Assembly (NCBI RefSeq): GCF_001422545.1
Contig: NZ_LMLE01000011.1
Location: 178,853 to 242,852, forward strand
DNA length: 64,000 nucleotides
DNA from: Pedobacter sp. Leaf41
Lineage (GTDB): Bacteria; Bacteroidota; Bacteroidia; Sphingobacteriales; Sphingobacteriaceae
Direction: 5' to 3'
Numbering within the stretch: position 1 is the stretch's first letter; each line of letters opens with the position of its first letter. Below are positions 1 to 8,341 of this stretch, in pieces. The translations under genes and the position numbers were made by a program. The notes below the pieces were generated by a model that ran no database searches, was not told the DNA's origin, and saw only the letters and a program-made list of their open reading frames with translations.

Positions 1-495
1 GAAATTAACAATGAAAGTAAATAGAATTAAAAAACTTAAGCCCGCTGCAATAGAAATATACAAATTTGCATTTGCCGACGTTTTGTTTGCCAGTTCATTT
101 TTGTCGTAGATGGCTTTCATATTTATTTCTTCGATACTTTGCAGTGCAGATCGTAGGGCTTTCAAATCAATCTTTTCGGTAGGTTGCTGCAATTTTTTGT
201 AAGCTAAAGCCAGGTTTTGATAAGCGACTTTTTCACCATTCTCGGTTATATTTTGGCACTCGTTTTTTAAATTTTCTTCAAATATTTGCGCTTGTCGCGT
301 TGACAATGGAAATACTCCTTCATCCAAAATAGTTCGCATTGCAGCAACGTATTGTAACGATTTGTAATTGTCTTTCAGGATTACTTTTGATTTATCTGAA
401 AGCTCGTTTACAAAAAACAAAGCAATTAATCCGAAGGATAAAACAATTATAAAGAGAAACCCGAATCCGAGACGAAGCTTGGTTTTAATTTTCAT
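1..495 (-). CDS. sensor histidine kinase, N-terminal part (runs off window)
   Basis: Open reading frame starting at ATG 493-495 on the minus strand and still open at base 1, so only 165 residues are visible. It begins MKIKTKLRLGFGFLF, a basic start followed by a membrane segment (about residues 9-28). A helical periplasmic region follows, and a second hydrophobic segment starts near residue 147. This layout matches the four-helix-bundle (MCP/CHASE3-like) input domain of Bacteroidota sensor kinases; the kinase core would lie outside the window. It follows the KdpD-like gene by 116 bp in the same direction, so it is probably the kinase partner of the split KdpD and of the sigma-54 regulator at 8342-9679. 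The kinase assignment is inferred from the input domain and context only. Confidence 0.7.
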   Translation of the reverse strand, partial: MKIKTKLRLGFGFLFIIVLSFGLIALFFVNELSDKSKVILKDNYKSLQYVAAMRTILDEGVFPLSTRQAQIFEENLKNECQNITENGEKVAYQNLALAYKKLQQPTEKIDLKALRSALQSIEEINMKAIYDKNELANKTSANANLYISIAAGLSFLILFTFIVNF

Positions 496-535
496 GGTGG
501 TTTTGTTTGTTAACTGCAAAGCTTGCCAAGTTTTT

Positions 536-603
536 CGCAAAGAAGCAAAGTTAATTGTTCTATTCTTTGTGTTCTTTGCGCCTTTTCTTTGTGTGCTTTG
601 CGG
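536..603. repeat. CTTTGCG/CTTTGTG-rich intergenic repeat
   Basis: In the gap between the KdpD-like gene and the partial kinase, a block CGCAAAGAAGCAAAG is followed by four TTCTTTG/CTTTGCG-type blocks on the same strand. The two halves are partly complementary, so a folded transcript is possible. It is one of several different repeats sitting in the gaps of the kdp cluster. Confidence 0.5.
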
Positions 604-611
604 TTATATTT

Positions 612-1736
612 TTAAGAAAGTATAACCAAATCAATTTCTTTGGCGGCTAAATTACGCAACAGCTGATTAAAAATTGCCGTTCGCATGATTACCTGGAAAA
701 TATTTAAATGCGGCTTTCCAATACAAATGGTTGTGATCTCTTTTTCTGTAGCCATGTTAATAATGGTTTGGGTAATTTGATTGCTTTTTGTTTTCACCAC
801 TTCGGCACCTAGTTCTGTAGCGAGTTTAAAATGGTTAATGAGATGGCGTTGTTTATCGAGCTTAATTTTATCGAAACTTTCTGCATCACTTTGTACGTAA
901 AGCACCATCCAGGGCGAGTGGTAGTAGGAGGCAAGCCTTGCTGTTTTTCGAATAACCACACCAGCAGTTTCCGAATTAGAAGAGATGCAGGCTAAAAACT
1001 TTTCCGACCTCAATTTAACAGATTTTGGTATTTCGGTTTTAATTTTCCGTTCCACCTGATGAACCACTTCCTTTAAGGCCAGCTCTCTCAACTGCAAAAT
1101 TTTATCTGATTGAAAAAAATTCGACAAAGCCTGTTCGATTTTACTTTTGTCGTAAATTTTGCCTTCTTTTAAACGTGTAACCAATTCATCAGCTGTTAAA
1201 TCAATATTCACAATTTCATCAGCAATTTCCAAAATTTTATCGGGAATACGTTCCATTACGTTGATGCCCGTGATGCGTTCGATCTCTTCGTTGATACTCT
1301 CCAGATGCTGAATATTAACCGCTGAAATCACGCTGATGCCGGCTTCCAGCAAATCGAAAACATCTTGCCAGCGTTTGCCGTTTTTACTTCCTTCGGCATT
1401 GGTGTGCGCCAGTTCATCTACCACAACAATTTCAGGGTGCCGATTCAAAATTCCCTGCAAATCCATCTCCTCAATCTCTTTTCCCCGGTAAAAAATTTTT
1501 TTTCTGGCAATTAGGGGCAAACCATTTACCAAGGCTTCCGTTTCTGCCCGCCGGTGCGTTTCCACATAGCCAATGCAAACATCGATGCCGTTGCGTAAGA
1601 GCGCATGGCTTTCCTGGAGCATTCGATAGGTTTTACCCACACCGGCACTCATCCCAATATAAATCTTGAGTTTGCCCCTTCTCGATTTTTGTATGAGTTC
1701 GAGAAAATGTTTAACCGAATCGTCTTTTTCTTGCAT
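612..1736 (-). CDS. kdpD: stand-alone KdpD sensor half (KdpD N-terminal domain + USP)
   Basis: 374 residues. The KdpD N-terminal domain spans about residues 18-230, with a Walker A motif (SAGVGKTYRM, near residue 32) and a Walker B-like VVVDELAHTN near residue 105. A universal-stress-protein fold follows (about 245-370). Canonical KdpD continues with four membrane helices and a histidine kinase; none of these is here, since the gene stops after the USP domain. It is therefore a split KdpD whose kinase function is probably supplied by the neighbouring kinase (1-495). In the family this domain senses cytoplasmic ions/ATP and sets the level of Kdp expression. It lies downstream of the porin in the kdp cluster. 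The gene name is used for the domain only. Confidence 0.88.
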   Translation of the reverse strand: MQEKDDSVKHFLELIQKSRRGKLKIYIGMSAGVGKTYRMLQESHALLRNGIDVCIGYVETHRRAETEALVNGLPLIARKKIFYRGKEIEEMDLQGILNRHPEIVVVDELAHTNAEGSKNGKRWQDVFDLLEAGISVISAVNIQHLESINEEIERITGINVMERIPDKILEIADEIVNIDLTADELVTRLKEGKIYDKSKIEQALSNFFQSDKILQLRELALKEVVHQVERKIKTEIPKSVKLRSEKFLACISSNSETAGVVIRKTARLASYYHSPWMVLYVQSDAESFDKIKLDKQRHLINHFKLATELGAEVVKTKSNQITQTIINMATEKEITTICIGKPHLNIFQVIMRTAIFNQLLRNLAAKEIDLVILS

Positions 1737-1747
1737 TGATAATTTTA

Positions 1748-1866
1748 CTCTTTGTCATTCTGAGGAACCAAGAATCTGCAAATAATGAGCACTATTTTCA
1801 GTTTTCCCATGGTCTGTGTCCCCACAGACTATTATTTGTTTGTTAGCGTTTCGGTCTGTGAGGGCA
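1748..1866. repeat. dispersed repeat half-element plus GTCTGTG hairpin
   Basis: The porin-kdpD gap holds a single arm of the TGTCATTCTGAGGAACcaAGAATCT element (from 1751), related to the full palindromes at 3813 and 6005. It also holds a perfect stem GTCTGTG-tccc-CACAGAC (1812-1829), with a second GGTCTGTG copy near 1853. No gene is seen in this 194-bp gap. Confidence 0.5.
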
Positions 1867-1930
1867 CAGCTCGAGGCGTTAGATTGGCGCCGAAATATTC
1901 TGTGATTTTCGTGCTTCCGTGGCAGTATTT

Positions 1931-3001
1931 TTAAAATGAAACCCCAATACTTGCTGTTAATGTTGTATTGGCATTAAGGGAATTATTTTCTGTCGCAAAA
2001 ATTTTGTCCTTGCTGTCATAGGTTTTACCTTCCAATCTGACTACCGCATTTGGGATTGGCGAATAATCTACGTTTAAAGAATAACCTTTCGTTTTAAATC
2101 CATTTGGTGTTCCTGTAGATATGAAAATGCCATTTTTGTCTTCGTAATATTCAAACCGGCCGGCTACTGCCCATTTCTCTGCAAATTTATATTGCGCAAT
2201 AGCTACCGGAGAAAACACCTCATTTTTGTTGTGATTTTCTTTTGATTGTTGTTGAGTACCATAATCCAAACCGAGTGTTAGTCCGAATTTATCGCTGAGC
2301 TGGAAGATACCATAAATGTTGTGGTAGAAGCGGTTCACGCGAACGGAATCTGCGCCTTCTGTTCCCAGGTAATTGCTATAATTTACCGTAATTTTTGGCG
2401 TTGGTTTCCAGGTTAACTGCAAGCCACCCGCAGGTTTATTGTTTCCATTTTGGCGGGTAATTCTTTGCCATCCATTCAGGTAGAGTAGTGTTGCCGTCAA
2501 TTTTCCATCTTTTGTTCCATAGGTGATTTTAGCTCCCGCTTCCTAATAAGGTGTGTTTTCTGAAGAAATATTTCTGGTTAAAACCCAGCAGTCTTTCGAA
2601 ACGGCGCTTTCGAATCCGATGTGTGAGGAAAATATCCCTGCATCAATCCATAGATTTTCTGTTTTGGAAAGTTTTACGCCAGCGTTAGCTTCAAAAATAT
2701 TTTTGAGTACGCCAGGCTCCGTGGCTAAATTCGAATTGGTGTAGGTACCAGCCATCAGCGCTAAATTCGCCCTGATTGAACTGCTTTCGTAAGCTGCTTT
2801 GATAAAACCCAAGTTTAAATTCACTTCATTCGCCCGGTTGTGCGAGTAAATGAAAGCGGGTCTGTTATGGTCGGCTGGTTTGTTAAAATCGTAACCATAG
2901 TAAGTTTCCAGGTAACCAGAGAACTTTATTTTGGGTTCATCTTGTGCGAAAGCAGTTAGAGATGCTGTTAATGTTGTGATTATGGTGATTAAATTTTTCA
3001 T
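1931..3001 (-). pseudogene. outer-membrane beta-barrel porin of the kdp cluster, broken by one in-frame TAG
   Basis: Reading from ATG 3001, the frame encodes a signal peptide (MKNLITIITTLTASLTAFAQ) and an OmpL-like beta-barrel porin. It stops at TAG 2543-2545, after residues ENTPY. The same frame, with no shift, resumes directly with EAGAKITYG and continues to the natural end at 1931, finishing with TASIGVSF, a typical outer-membrane terminal aromatic residue. The joined frame is 356 codons, a normal length for this porin type. Related porins have an aromatic residue at the stop site (SPYYESGAK-like, from memory), so one base change from a Tyr codon explains the lesion. It could be a true nonsense mutation, a sequencing error or a read-through codon. 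A separate start for the second half (TTG 2500) looks unlikely. Its place behind kdpC suggests a channel for K+ entry. Confidence 0.85.
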
Positions 3002-3033
3002 GATGTGATTACTTTTATCGAGATGGCAACAAT

Positions 3034-3206
3034 TACCACCCCTTTCCCCTCCTAATAATAGGAGGAGAGTTGTAATTGCCGAGGCAAGTTTTAAGCATTA
3101 ATAATGTTTTGGGATTTAAACCCGTTTACTTAAATATGGAGGTTATTTATAGCTGGCAGTTTTTACTTGCCCTCCTTATTTTCAAGGAGGGGTTAGGGGT
3201 GGTTTT
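3034..3206. repeat. imperfect inverted repeat, ACCACCCCT...CCTCCT family
   Basis: The left arm, ACCACCCCTTTCCCCTCCT (3035 on), is complementary with a few mismatches to the right arm, AAGGAGGGGTTAGGGGTGGT, ending about 3203. Each arm also carries its own small hairpin (CTCCTaataatAGGAG; CCTCCTtattttcAAGGAGG). It fills the gap between kdpC and the porin. Related text (CTCTTCAAGGAGAGGG...GGGGGTGAGG) occurs near 63420 and 63763. Confidence 0.6.
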
Positions 3207-3233
3207 TAGTATTTTTTTTGACGGCATTTTCTG

Positions 3234-3794
3234 TTACAAGTTATCCAATGCCAAATTCAGTTTCAAAACATTTACTGATGATGGACCGAATAATCCAAAT
3301 AAAGGTTTTAGGGTATTCATAGCTACTAATTCCTTCACTTTTTGTTGACTGATATTTCTTGCTTTGGCTACTCTTGCTATCTGAATTTCTGCACCCTGCT
3401 CGGAGATATTTGGGTCTAAACCACTGCCCGATGCCGTAACCATATCAGCAGGAATATTCGATTTTTGTAAGCCAGGATTATATTTTAAAAGGGTATCAAT
3501 TCTGGATTGAACTTCTTTTAAATAATCAGGATTAGATGGTCCTTTGTTTGAGCCGGCCGAACCTGCAGCATTGTAATTAACAGCCGATGGTCTGCCCCAG
3601 AAATATTCGGGTTTGGTAAAAGATTGCCCCAGTAATTCGTAGCCTATTGTTTTGCCATTTTTTACGATTTTCTCACCGCCGCCATTTCCAGCGGCAAGTT
3701 TTCCAGCTATAGCAATGCTGATGGGGTAGATGATGCATAATAATACGATTAAAACTAAGGTTAAGCGTAGCGATTGTATGATGTATTTTTTCAT
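3234..3794 (-). CDS. kdpC: KdpC, K+-transporting ATPase subunit C
   Basis: KdpC is the small single-span subunit of the KdpFABC high-affinity potassium pump and helps ATP/K+ binding by KdpB/KdpA. The protein has an N-terminal membrane helix (LRLTLVLIVLLCIIYPI), the conserved GQSF and YFWGRPS motifs, and the typical C-terminal block with ASGSGLDP and RVAKARNIS. From ATG 3794 (MKKYIIQSLR) it has 186 residues, the normal size. An in-frame ATG eight codons upstream (3818) is possible, but the chosen start fits the family. It lies downstream of kdpB across a 120-bp gap with a palindromic repeat. Confidence 0.95.
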   Translation of the reverse strand: MKKYIIQSLRLTLVLIVLLCIIYPISIAIAGKLAAGNGGGEKIVKNGKTIGYELLGQSFTKPEYFWGRPSAVNYNAAGSAGSNKGPSNPDYLKEVQSRIDTLLKYNPGLQKSNIPADMVTASGSGLDPNISEQGAEIQIARVAKARNISQQKVKELVAMNTLKPLFGLFGPSSVNVLKLNLALDNL

Positions 3795-3812
3795 GATGAT
3801 ATTTTGTGTTGT

Positions 3813-3910
3813 TGTCATGCTGAAGAAGGAAGCATCTCAATCAAAAATGCGCTGCTTATTTTAGCAAGTGCTAATCGCTTTGAGATTCTTCGTTGCGCTC
3901 AGAATGACAG
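3813..3910. repeat. palindromic dispersed repeat (TGTCATGCTGAAG...GAATGACAG)
   Basis: The left arm TTGTCATGCTGAAGAAGG and the right arm ending CTCAGAATGACAG are imperfect reverse complements (right arm reversed: CTGTCATTCTGAGCGCAACG). The whole kdpB-kdpC gap is this element. The arms match those of 6005-6060. Confidence 0.65.
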
Positions 3911-3914
3911 ATGT

Positions 3915-5942
3915 TTAAACAAATAAGCCTATTACTAGATCAATTAATTTAATGCCGATGAACGGAGCGACAATACCTCCGATGCCATAGATAAATAAAT
4001 TTCTGCGGAGCAATGCTGTAGCGCCAATTGGCTTGTAAGCCACGCCTTTAAGCGCCAGTGGAATCAATATTGGAATGATTATCGCATTGAAAATCACTGC
4101 CGACATAATCGCACTTTCTGGTGTGTGCAAGCCCATAATATTTAAACTTTGCAGGGCAGGAATTGACGCAATAAATAAGGCAGGAACAATAGCGAAATAC
4201 TTAGCCACATCATTTGCGATAGAGAAAGTAGTTAGCGTGCCACGGGTAATTAACAGCTGTTTTCCAATTTCTACAATCTCAATTAATTTGGTTGGATCAT
4301 TGTCCAAATCTACCATGTTACCAGCTTCTTTAGCAGCTTGTGTTCCGCTGTTCATGGCCACACCAACATCTGCCTGGGCAAGTGCAGGCGCATCATTGGT
4401 ACCGTCGCCCATCATTGCAACAAGTTTGCCTAAGGCCTGCTCGTCTTTAATGTAGTTCATTTTATCCTCTGGTTTAGCCTCGGCAATAAAGTCATCTACA
4501 CCGGCTTTTTCGGCGATGTATTTAGCAGTTAAGGGATTATCGCCCGTTACCATTACTGTTTTAACACCCATTTTGCGTAAACGCTCAAACCGTTCGCTGA
4601 TGCCTGGTTTAATGATATCCTGCAATTCGATAACGCCTAAAGCTTTTTCATTCTCAGAAACCACTAGTGGCGTTCCGCCGTTGGTGGCAATACTTTTTAC
4701 ATGGTCTGCAATATCCGAAGGAAAAATATTTCCTGCTTTTTCGACTATATTTCTAATAGAATCGAACGCACCTTTTCTAATCCTTCTTCCGTCGGCAGTA
4801 TCTAATCCGCTGGAGCGGGTTTCGGCTGTAAACTTAATAAATGTTGAACCTGCTGGTGTGCCAGAATTTTTAAAGCCCTGCTCGTTTGCCAACTCAATAA
4901 TTGATTTTCCTTCTGGAGTCTCATCTGCAAGTGAACTTAAAACACATGCATCGGTAAAATCTTTAATCACTACGCCGGCAGTAGGGTAGAAGTGGGTTGC
5001 TTTGCGATTTCCGATAGTGATCGTTCCGGTTTTATCCAATAATAGAACATCAATATCGCCAGCCGTTTCCACCGCTTTACCTGATTTGGTAATCACGTTT
5101 GCTCTTAAGGCTCTGTCCATTCCGGCAATGCCGATAGCTGATAACAAACCGCCAATAGTAGTGGGGATTAAGCAAACGAAAAGTGAAATTAAAGCTGCAA
5201 TGGTAATCGGTGTATTGGCGTAATCGGCAAATGGTTTTGACGTTACACAAACAATAATGAATACCAAAGTGAAGCTGGCTAATAAAATGGTTAACGCAAT
5301 TTCATTTGGAGTTTTCTGGCGGGACGCACCTTCAACCAAAGCAATCATTTTATCTAAAAAACTTTCGCCTGGAGCTGTACTTACCTGAACTTTTATTTCA
5401 TCAGATAATACTTTGGTTCCGCCGGTTACTGAAGATTTATCACCACCTGATTCACGAATTACCGGGGCAGATTCTCCGGTAATGGCCGACTCGTCAATAG
5501 TGGCAATACCTTCTATAATTTCGCCATCGGTTGGAATGGTGTCACCCGTTTCACAAACAAAAATATCTCCTTTCTTTAATTGATTTGAGGAACGAATTTC
5601 AACCGTTCCGTTAGCTAAAAGTACTTTTGCTGGCGTTTCTTCGCGTGTTTTACGCAAGCTATCGGCCTGCGCTTTTCCTCTCGCTTCGGCAATTGCCTCT
5701 GCGAAGTTGGCAAACAAAACGGTTAACAGAAGTACCAGAAAGATGAAAAAATTATATAGAAAGGAGCCTTGTCCGGTGTTGTTAAAAGAATATACCGTAA
5801 CGTAGGCCATCACGAGTGTGCCTACCTCCACGGTAAACATCACCGGGTTGCGAACCATTAATCTGGGATCTAGTTTGATGAAAGATTGTTTCAATGCAGT
5901 TTGCACTAAAGCAGATTCGAACAATTTATTATTGGGTTTCAT
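3915..5942 (-). CDS. kdpB: KdpB, K+-transporting P-type ATPase catalytic subunit
   Basis: 675 residues, full length. KdpB hydrolyses ATP and drives K+ uptake through KdpA. Visible motifs are the phosphorylation site LLLDKTGTITIGNR (near residue 302), the actuator motif ITGESAPV, the nucleotide-binding-domain motif KGAF, and the hinge VTGDNPLTAKYIA with AMMGDGTNDAPALA. Several membrane segments flank these, including the selectivity helix around LIPTTIGGLLSAIGIAGMDR. It sits between kdpA and kdpC in the usual order and shows no lesion. Confidence 0.97.
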   Translation of the reverse strand: MKPNNKLFESALVQTALKQSFIKLDPRLMVRNPVMFTVEVGTLVMAYVTVYSFNNTGQGSFLYNFFIFLVLLLTVLFANFAEAIAEARGKAQADSLRKTREETPAKVLLANGTVEIRSSNQLKKGDIFVCETGDTIPTDGEIIEGIATIDESAITGESAPVIRESGGDKSSVTGGTKVLSDEIKVQVSTAPGESFLDKMIALVEGASRQKTPNEIALTILLASFTLVFIIVCVTSKPFADYANTPITIAALISLFVCLIPTTIGGLLSAIGIAGMDRALRANVITKSGKAVETAGDIDVLLLDKTGTITIGNRKATHFYPTAGVVIKDFTDACVLSSLADETPEGKSIIELANEQGFKNSGTPAGSTFIKFTAETRSSGLDTADGRRIRKGAFDSIRNIVEKAGNIFPSDIADHVKSIATNGGTPLVVSENEKALGVIELQDIIKPGISERFERLRKMGVKTVMVTGDNPLTAKYIAEKAGVDDFIAEAKPEDKMNYIKDEQALGKLVAMMGDGTNDAPALAQADVGVAMNSGTQAAKEAGNMVDLDNDPTKLIEIVEIGKQLLITRGTLTTFSIANDVAKYFAIVPALFIASIPALQSLNIMGLHTPESAIMSAVIFNAIIIPILIPLALKGVAYKPIGATALLRRNLFIYGIGGIVAPFIGIKLIDLVIGLFV

Positions 5943-6004
5943 TTTGATTTTTAATTAGGTGATTTTACAGATTAAAATAATTTCACAGATTTTTATCATG
6001 CAAT

Positions 6005-6060
6005 TTGTCATGCTGAGCTTGTCGAAGCACCGAATCATTTCGACAGGCTCAATGTGACAA
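6005..6060. repeat. palindromic dispersed repeat (TTGTCATGCTGAGCTTGTCGAA...)
   Basis: The left arm TTGTCATGCTGAGCTTGTCG and the right arm CGACAGGCTCAATGTGACAA are near-perfect reverse complements around a short centre (aagcaccgaatcattt). The element fills the end of the kdpA-kdpB gap. Confidence 0.75.
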
Positions 6061-6066
6061 CTATAT

Positions 6067-7785
6067 CTATTTGAGCATTGAAAAATATTCTGCCAACGGT
6101 CCTAAGGCCAGGGCTGGAAAGTAAGACAGCGCATTGAGCACTAAAATCACGGCGAACGTCATTAAGGCAAAAGTTTTTGTATCGGTTTTTAATGTTCCGG
6201 CAGATTCAGGAATGAACTTTTTAGCGCCAAGCAAACCTGCAATTGCAACCGGACCAATAATCGGTAAGAAACGACCAAGAAAGATAATAACTCCGGTAAG
6301 CAGGTTCCAGAATACATTATTATCGCCTAAACCTTCAAAGCCAGAGCCATTGTTGGCGTTAGCGGAAGTAACCTCGTACAACATTTCGGAGAAACCATGG
6401 AAGCCTGGATTATTTAACCAGTTTTTCGGCTGTGTTGCCCAACCTGCATCAGCATAATTGGTAAACAAGTAACTCGAAATCGCCGTACCAGCTAGGATCA
6501 AAAACGGACTTAATAAAGTGATGATCGCCGCAATTTTGATTTCTCTTGCTTCCACCTTGTGACCTAAAAATTCTGGCGTTCTGCCCACCATCAATCCTGA
6601 AATAAAAACTGCGATTATTAAATAAATAAAATAGTTGAGCAAGCCAACGCCACAACCACCATACAAGCCGTTAATCATCATGGCTAGCAATTGCCATAAA
6701 CCTGTTAGCGGCATAGTGCTATCATGCATTCCATTAACCGAACCTGTAGAAATTACGGTGGTTAACGTACTCCAGTATGCAGTTGCGGCTGGTCCGAAAC
6801 GAACTTCTTTGCCCTCCATGGCGCCTGTAGTTTGTGCAATTCCCATTTTGGTTAGCGCAGGGTTTCCACTAAGTTCCGAGCTTAGGGTTGGAATCATCAG
6901 CATAAATAAACCGATGGTCATCACGCCGAAAATCGTCCAGCCTAATTTTCTTCTTCTGATGAAATAGCCGAAAGCGATAACCATGGCAATTGGAATAATT
7001 ACCTGGGCAATCATTTCGACCATATTGGTTAAATAACTTGGGTTTTCGAATGGGTGGGCAGAATTTGCACCGAAATACCCACCGCCATTCGTTCCCAAAT
7101 GTTTTATGGCAATCATTTGCGCTGCTGGTCCACGAGAAACATTTACGGTATCACCTTGTACGGAAAGGAATTGATCTTTAGCATCGTAACTGGCCGGGGT
7201 TCCGTTAAAGGTTAAAATCAGCGCAATAACAATAGATAGAGGCAGCAGTAATCTGGTAATTGCTTTTACAAAAAACTCCCAAAAATTACCAAGTAAGGTG
7301 GTTGTTTTATCTCTAAAAGCTTTAAATAATACAACAGCCGCAGCAATACCGGTAGCGGCACTTACAAACTGAAGAAACATCAGCACAAATTGTTGAGTAA
7401 GATAACTCACGCCACTTTCGTCTGAGTAATGTTGAAGGTTACAGTTGGCTACGAAGCTGATAATGGTATTGAAAGCCAGATCTGGCGTCATACCAGGGTT
7501 ACCATCAGGATTTAATGGGAGCTTATTTTGGAATATCAGCATAAAAAAACCATAAATCAACCACAAGATATTTATGGTTAATAAAGCTTTTAGCTGTTGT
7601 TTCCAGTTCATTTGCTCTTTAATATTAATGCCGGATAATTTATAGATTCCATTTTCGAGCGGCTTTAAAAAGTCTGTCCAAACTTTTTCTCCTGCAAAAA
7701 CCTTCGCCAAATATTTCCCCAACGGGAAGGCGATAATTAAGGTTAAGAGGAATGTGGCAATGATGCCAATTAATTCAGTGTTCAT
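6067..7785 (-). CDS. kdpA: KdpA, K+-transporting ATPase channel subunit
   Basis: 572 residues, full length. KdpA is the membrane subunit that binds and selects K+ (SKT superfamily). Ten or so hydrophobic segments are visible, along with the selectivity-filter regions NCNLQHYSDE, GTNGGGYFGANSAHPFENP, SVNGMHDSTMP and TSANANNGSGF. The ATG at 7785 gives MNTELIGIIATFLLTLII, a membrane start typical of the family. It is downstream of kdpF and upstream of kdpB. Confidence 0.97.
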   Translation of the reverse strand: MNTELIGIIATFLLTLIIAFPLGKYLAKVFAGEKVWTDFLKPLENGIYKLSGINIKEQMNWKQQLKALLTINILWLIYGFFMLIFQNKLPLNPDGNPGMTPDLAFNTIISFVANCNLQHYSDESGVSYLTQQFVLMFLQFVSAATGIAAAVVLFKAFRDKTTTLLGNFWEFFVKAITRLLLPLSIVIALILTFNGTPASYDAKDQFLSVQGDTVNVSRGPAAQMIAIKHLGTNGGGYFGANSAHPFENPSYLTNMVEMIAQVIIPIAMVIAFGYFIRRRKLGWTIFGVMTIGLFMLMIPTLSSELSGNPALTKMGIAQTTGAMEGKEVRFGPAATAYWSTLTTVISTGSVNGMHDSTMPLTGLWQLLAMMINGLYGGCGVGLLNYFIYLIIAVFISGLMVGRTPEFLGHKVEAREIKIAAIITLLSPFLILAGTAISSYLFTNYADAGWATQPKNWLNNPGFHGFSEMLYEVTSANANNGSGFEGLGDNNVFWNLLTGVIIFLGRFLPIIGPVAIAGLLGAKKFIPESAGTLKTDTKTFALMTFAVILVLNALSYFPALALGPLAEYFSMLK

Positions 7786-7823
7786 TTTTTTTGTTTTTGG
7801 AGAATAGGATGTTACGAAGGAGG

Positions 7824-7909
7824 AAATGGGGAATAGATATTTGGAAATAGCAAGCAGCTATTTGGAAATAGACTATCATTCTATTTTCTATTTCCAATTC
7901 TCCATTCCC
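7824..7909. repeat. TATTTGGAAATAG repeats with complementary arm
   Basis: The kdpF-kdpA gap carries TATTTGGAAATAG twice (about 7838 and 7859). A facing arm, CTATTTCCAATTCTCCATTCCC (near 7888-7909), is complementary to the stretch around GGGGAATAGATATTTGGAAATAG. A stable intercistronic hairpin is expected. Confidence 0.55.
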
Positions 7910-7930
7910 AGCTATCCATATTCTCTGTTT

Positions 7931-8008
7931 TTAAAAGTTTTCAGGTTTAATCAATACGTAAATCATATAGATAAATACGGCGATTGCGATGATGAATAGT
8001 GCTAACAT
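7931..8008 (-). CDS. kdpF: KdpF, K+-transporting ATPase small subunit
   Basis: 25 codons from ATG 8008 to TAA 7931. The protein begins MLALFIIAIAVFIYMIYV and ends in LIKPENF, a single membrane helix ending in a KPE(N/K)F-type tail as in KdpF. KdpF is a lipid-like stabilising subunit of the KdpFABC complex. Its start is 4 nt from the stop of the miniprotein gene 8013-8093, so the two are probably co-translated. It is too short for most gene finders. Confidence 0.9.
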   Translation of the reverse strand: MLALFIIAIAVFIYMIYVLIKPENF

Positions 8009-8012
8009 GGCT

Positions 8013-8093
8013 TTAAATTTTTTCGAACCAATCAATTGATTTGTAAGTTGCCCAGCAGAGCGAAAGGATTACGAGTAATAGGATAATTGTCAT
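8013..8093 (-). CDS. 26-residue membrane miniprotein at the head of the kdp operon
   Basis: ATG 8093 to TAA 8013, read as MTIILLLVILSLCWATYKSI followed by DWFEKI. There is one hydrophobic segment (residues 2-16) and then a short amphipathic, charged tail. It lies 4 nt upstream of kdpF and is the first gene after the terminator at 8205-8237, so it would be the first cistron of the kdp message. I know of no named family. It could be an additional small Kdp subunit, a regulator, or a leader peptide for kdpF translation. Support is its hydrophobic design, tight spacing and start/stop fit; no homology search was possible. Confidence 0.6.
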   Translation of the reverse strand: MTIILLLVILSLCWATYKSIDWFEKI

Positions 8094-8107
8094 AACTTAT
8101 TGTTTTA

Positions 8108-8125
8108 TGAAATGCCTATTGCCAA
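8108..8125 (-). promoter_or_regulatory. weak candidate sigma-54 promoter upstream of the kdp operon
   Basis: The minus strand reads TTGGCAATAGGCATTTCA about 15 nt before the miniprotein start. TGGCAA is close to the -24 element TGGCAC and TTTCA is close to the -12 element TTGCA, but the spacer is one base too long. It was considered because the adjacent regulator is of the sigma-54-activator type. Confidence 0.2.
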
Positions 8126-8204
8126 CTCTTATGCTGATGAGTACGGCGAGATCTTAATTTGCTGAATGCAAGATGTTTATATGTTTTATTGAAATTTTAA
8201 GCAT

Positions 8205-8237
8205 AAAAAAACCCTTCCATTTTGGAAGGGTTTTTTT
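8205..8237 (-). terminator. rho-independent terminator between regulator and kdp operon
   Basis: AAAAAAACCCTTCC-atttt-GGAAGGGTTTTTTT is a perfect 14-bp stem with A and T tracts on both sides, so it can work in both directions. It ends the sigma-54 regulator transcript and separates it from the kdp genes. Confidence 0.9.
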
Positions 8238-8341
8238 CGTTTTGGAGTGATCTCTCAAAACTGCTGAAGTAAAATTTAAAAGTAAGTTGTTCCTTTCATC
8301 TCAACAAAATTCGAATTGTCGCTTAAGATGAGGTGAAGATT

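Noticed and set aside
1931..2500. Second half of the porin as an independent gene starting at TTG 2500
   Set aside because: The frame is continuous with the upstream half through one stop codon. A separate start would lack a signal peptide.
4075..5223. Long plus-strand frames opposite kdpB
   Set aside because: Antisense shadows of a highly conserved gene; no plus-strand gene features.
8094..8341. A riboswitch (for example a c-di-AMP type) upstream of kdp
   Set aside because: Apart from the terminator hairpin, no conserved riboswitch core could be recognised by eye.
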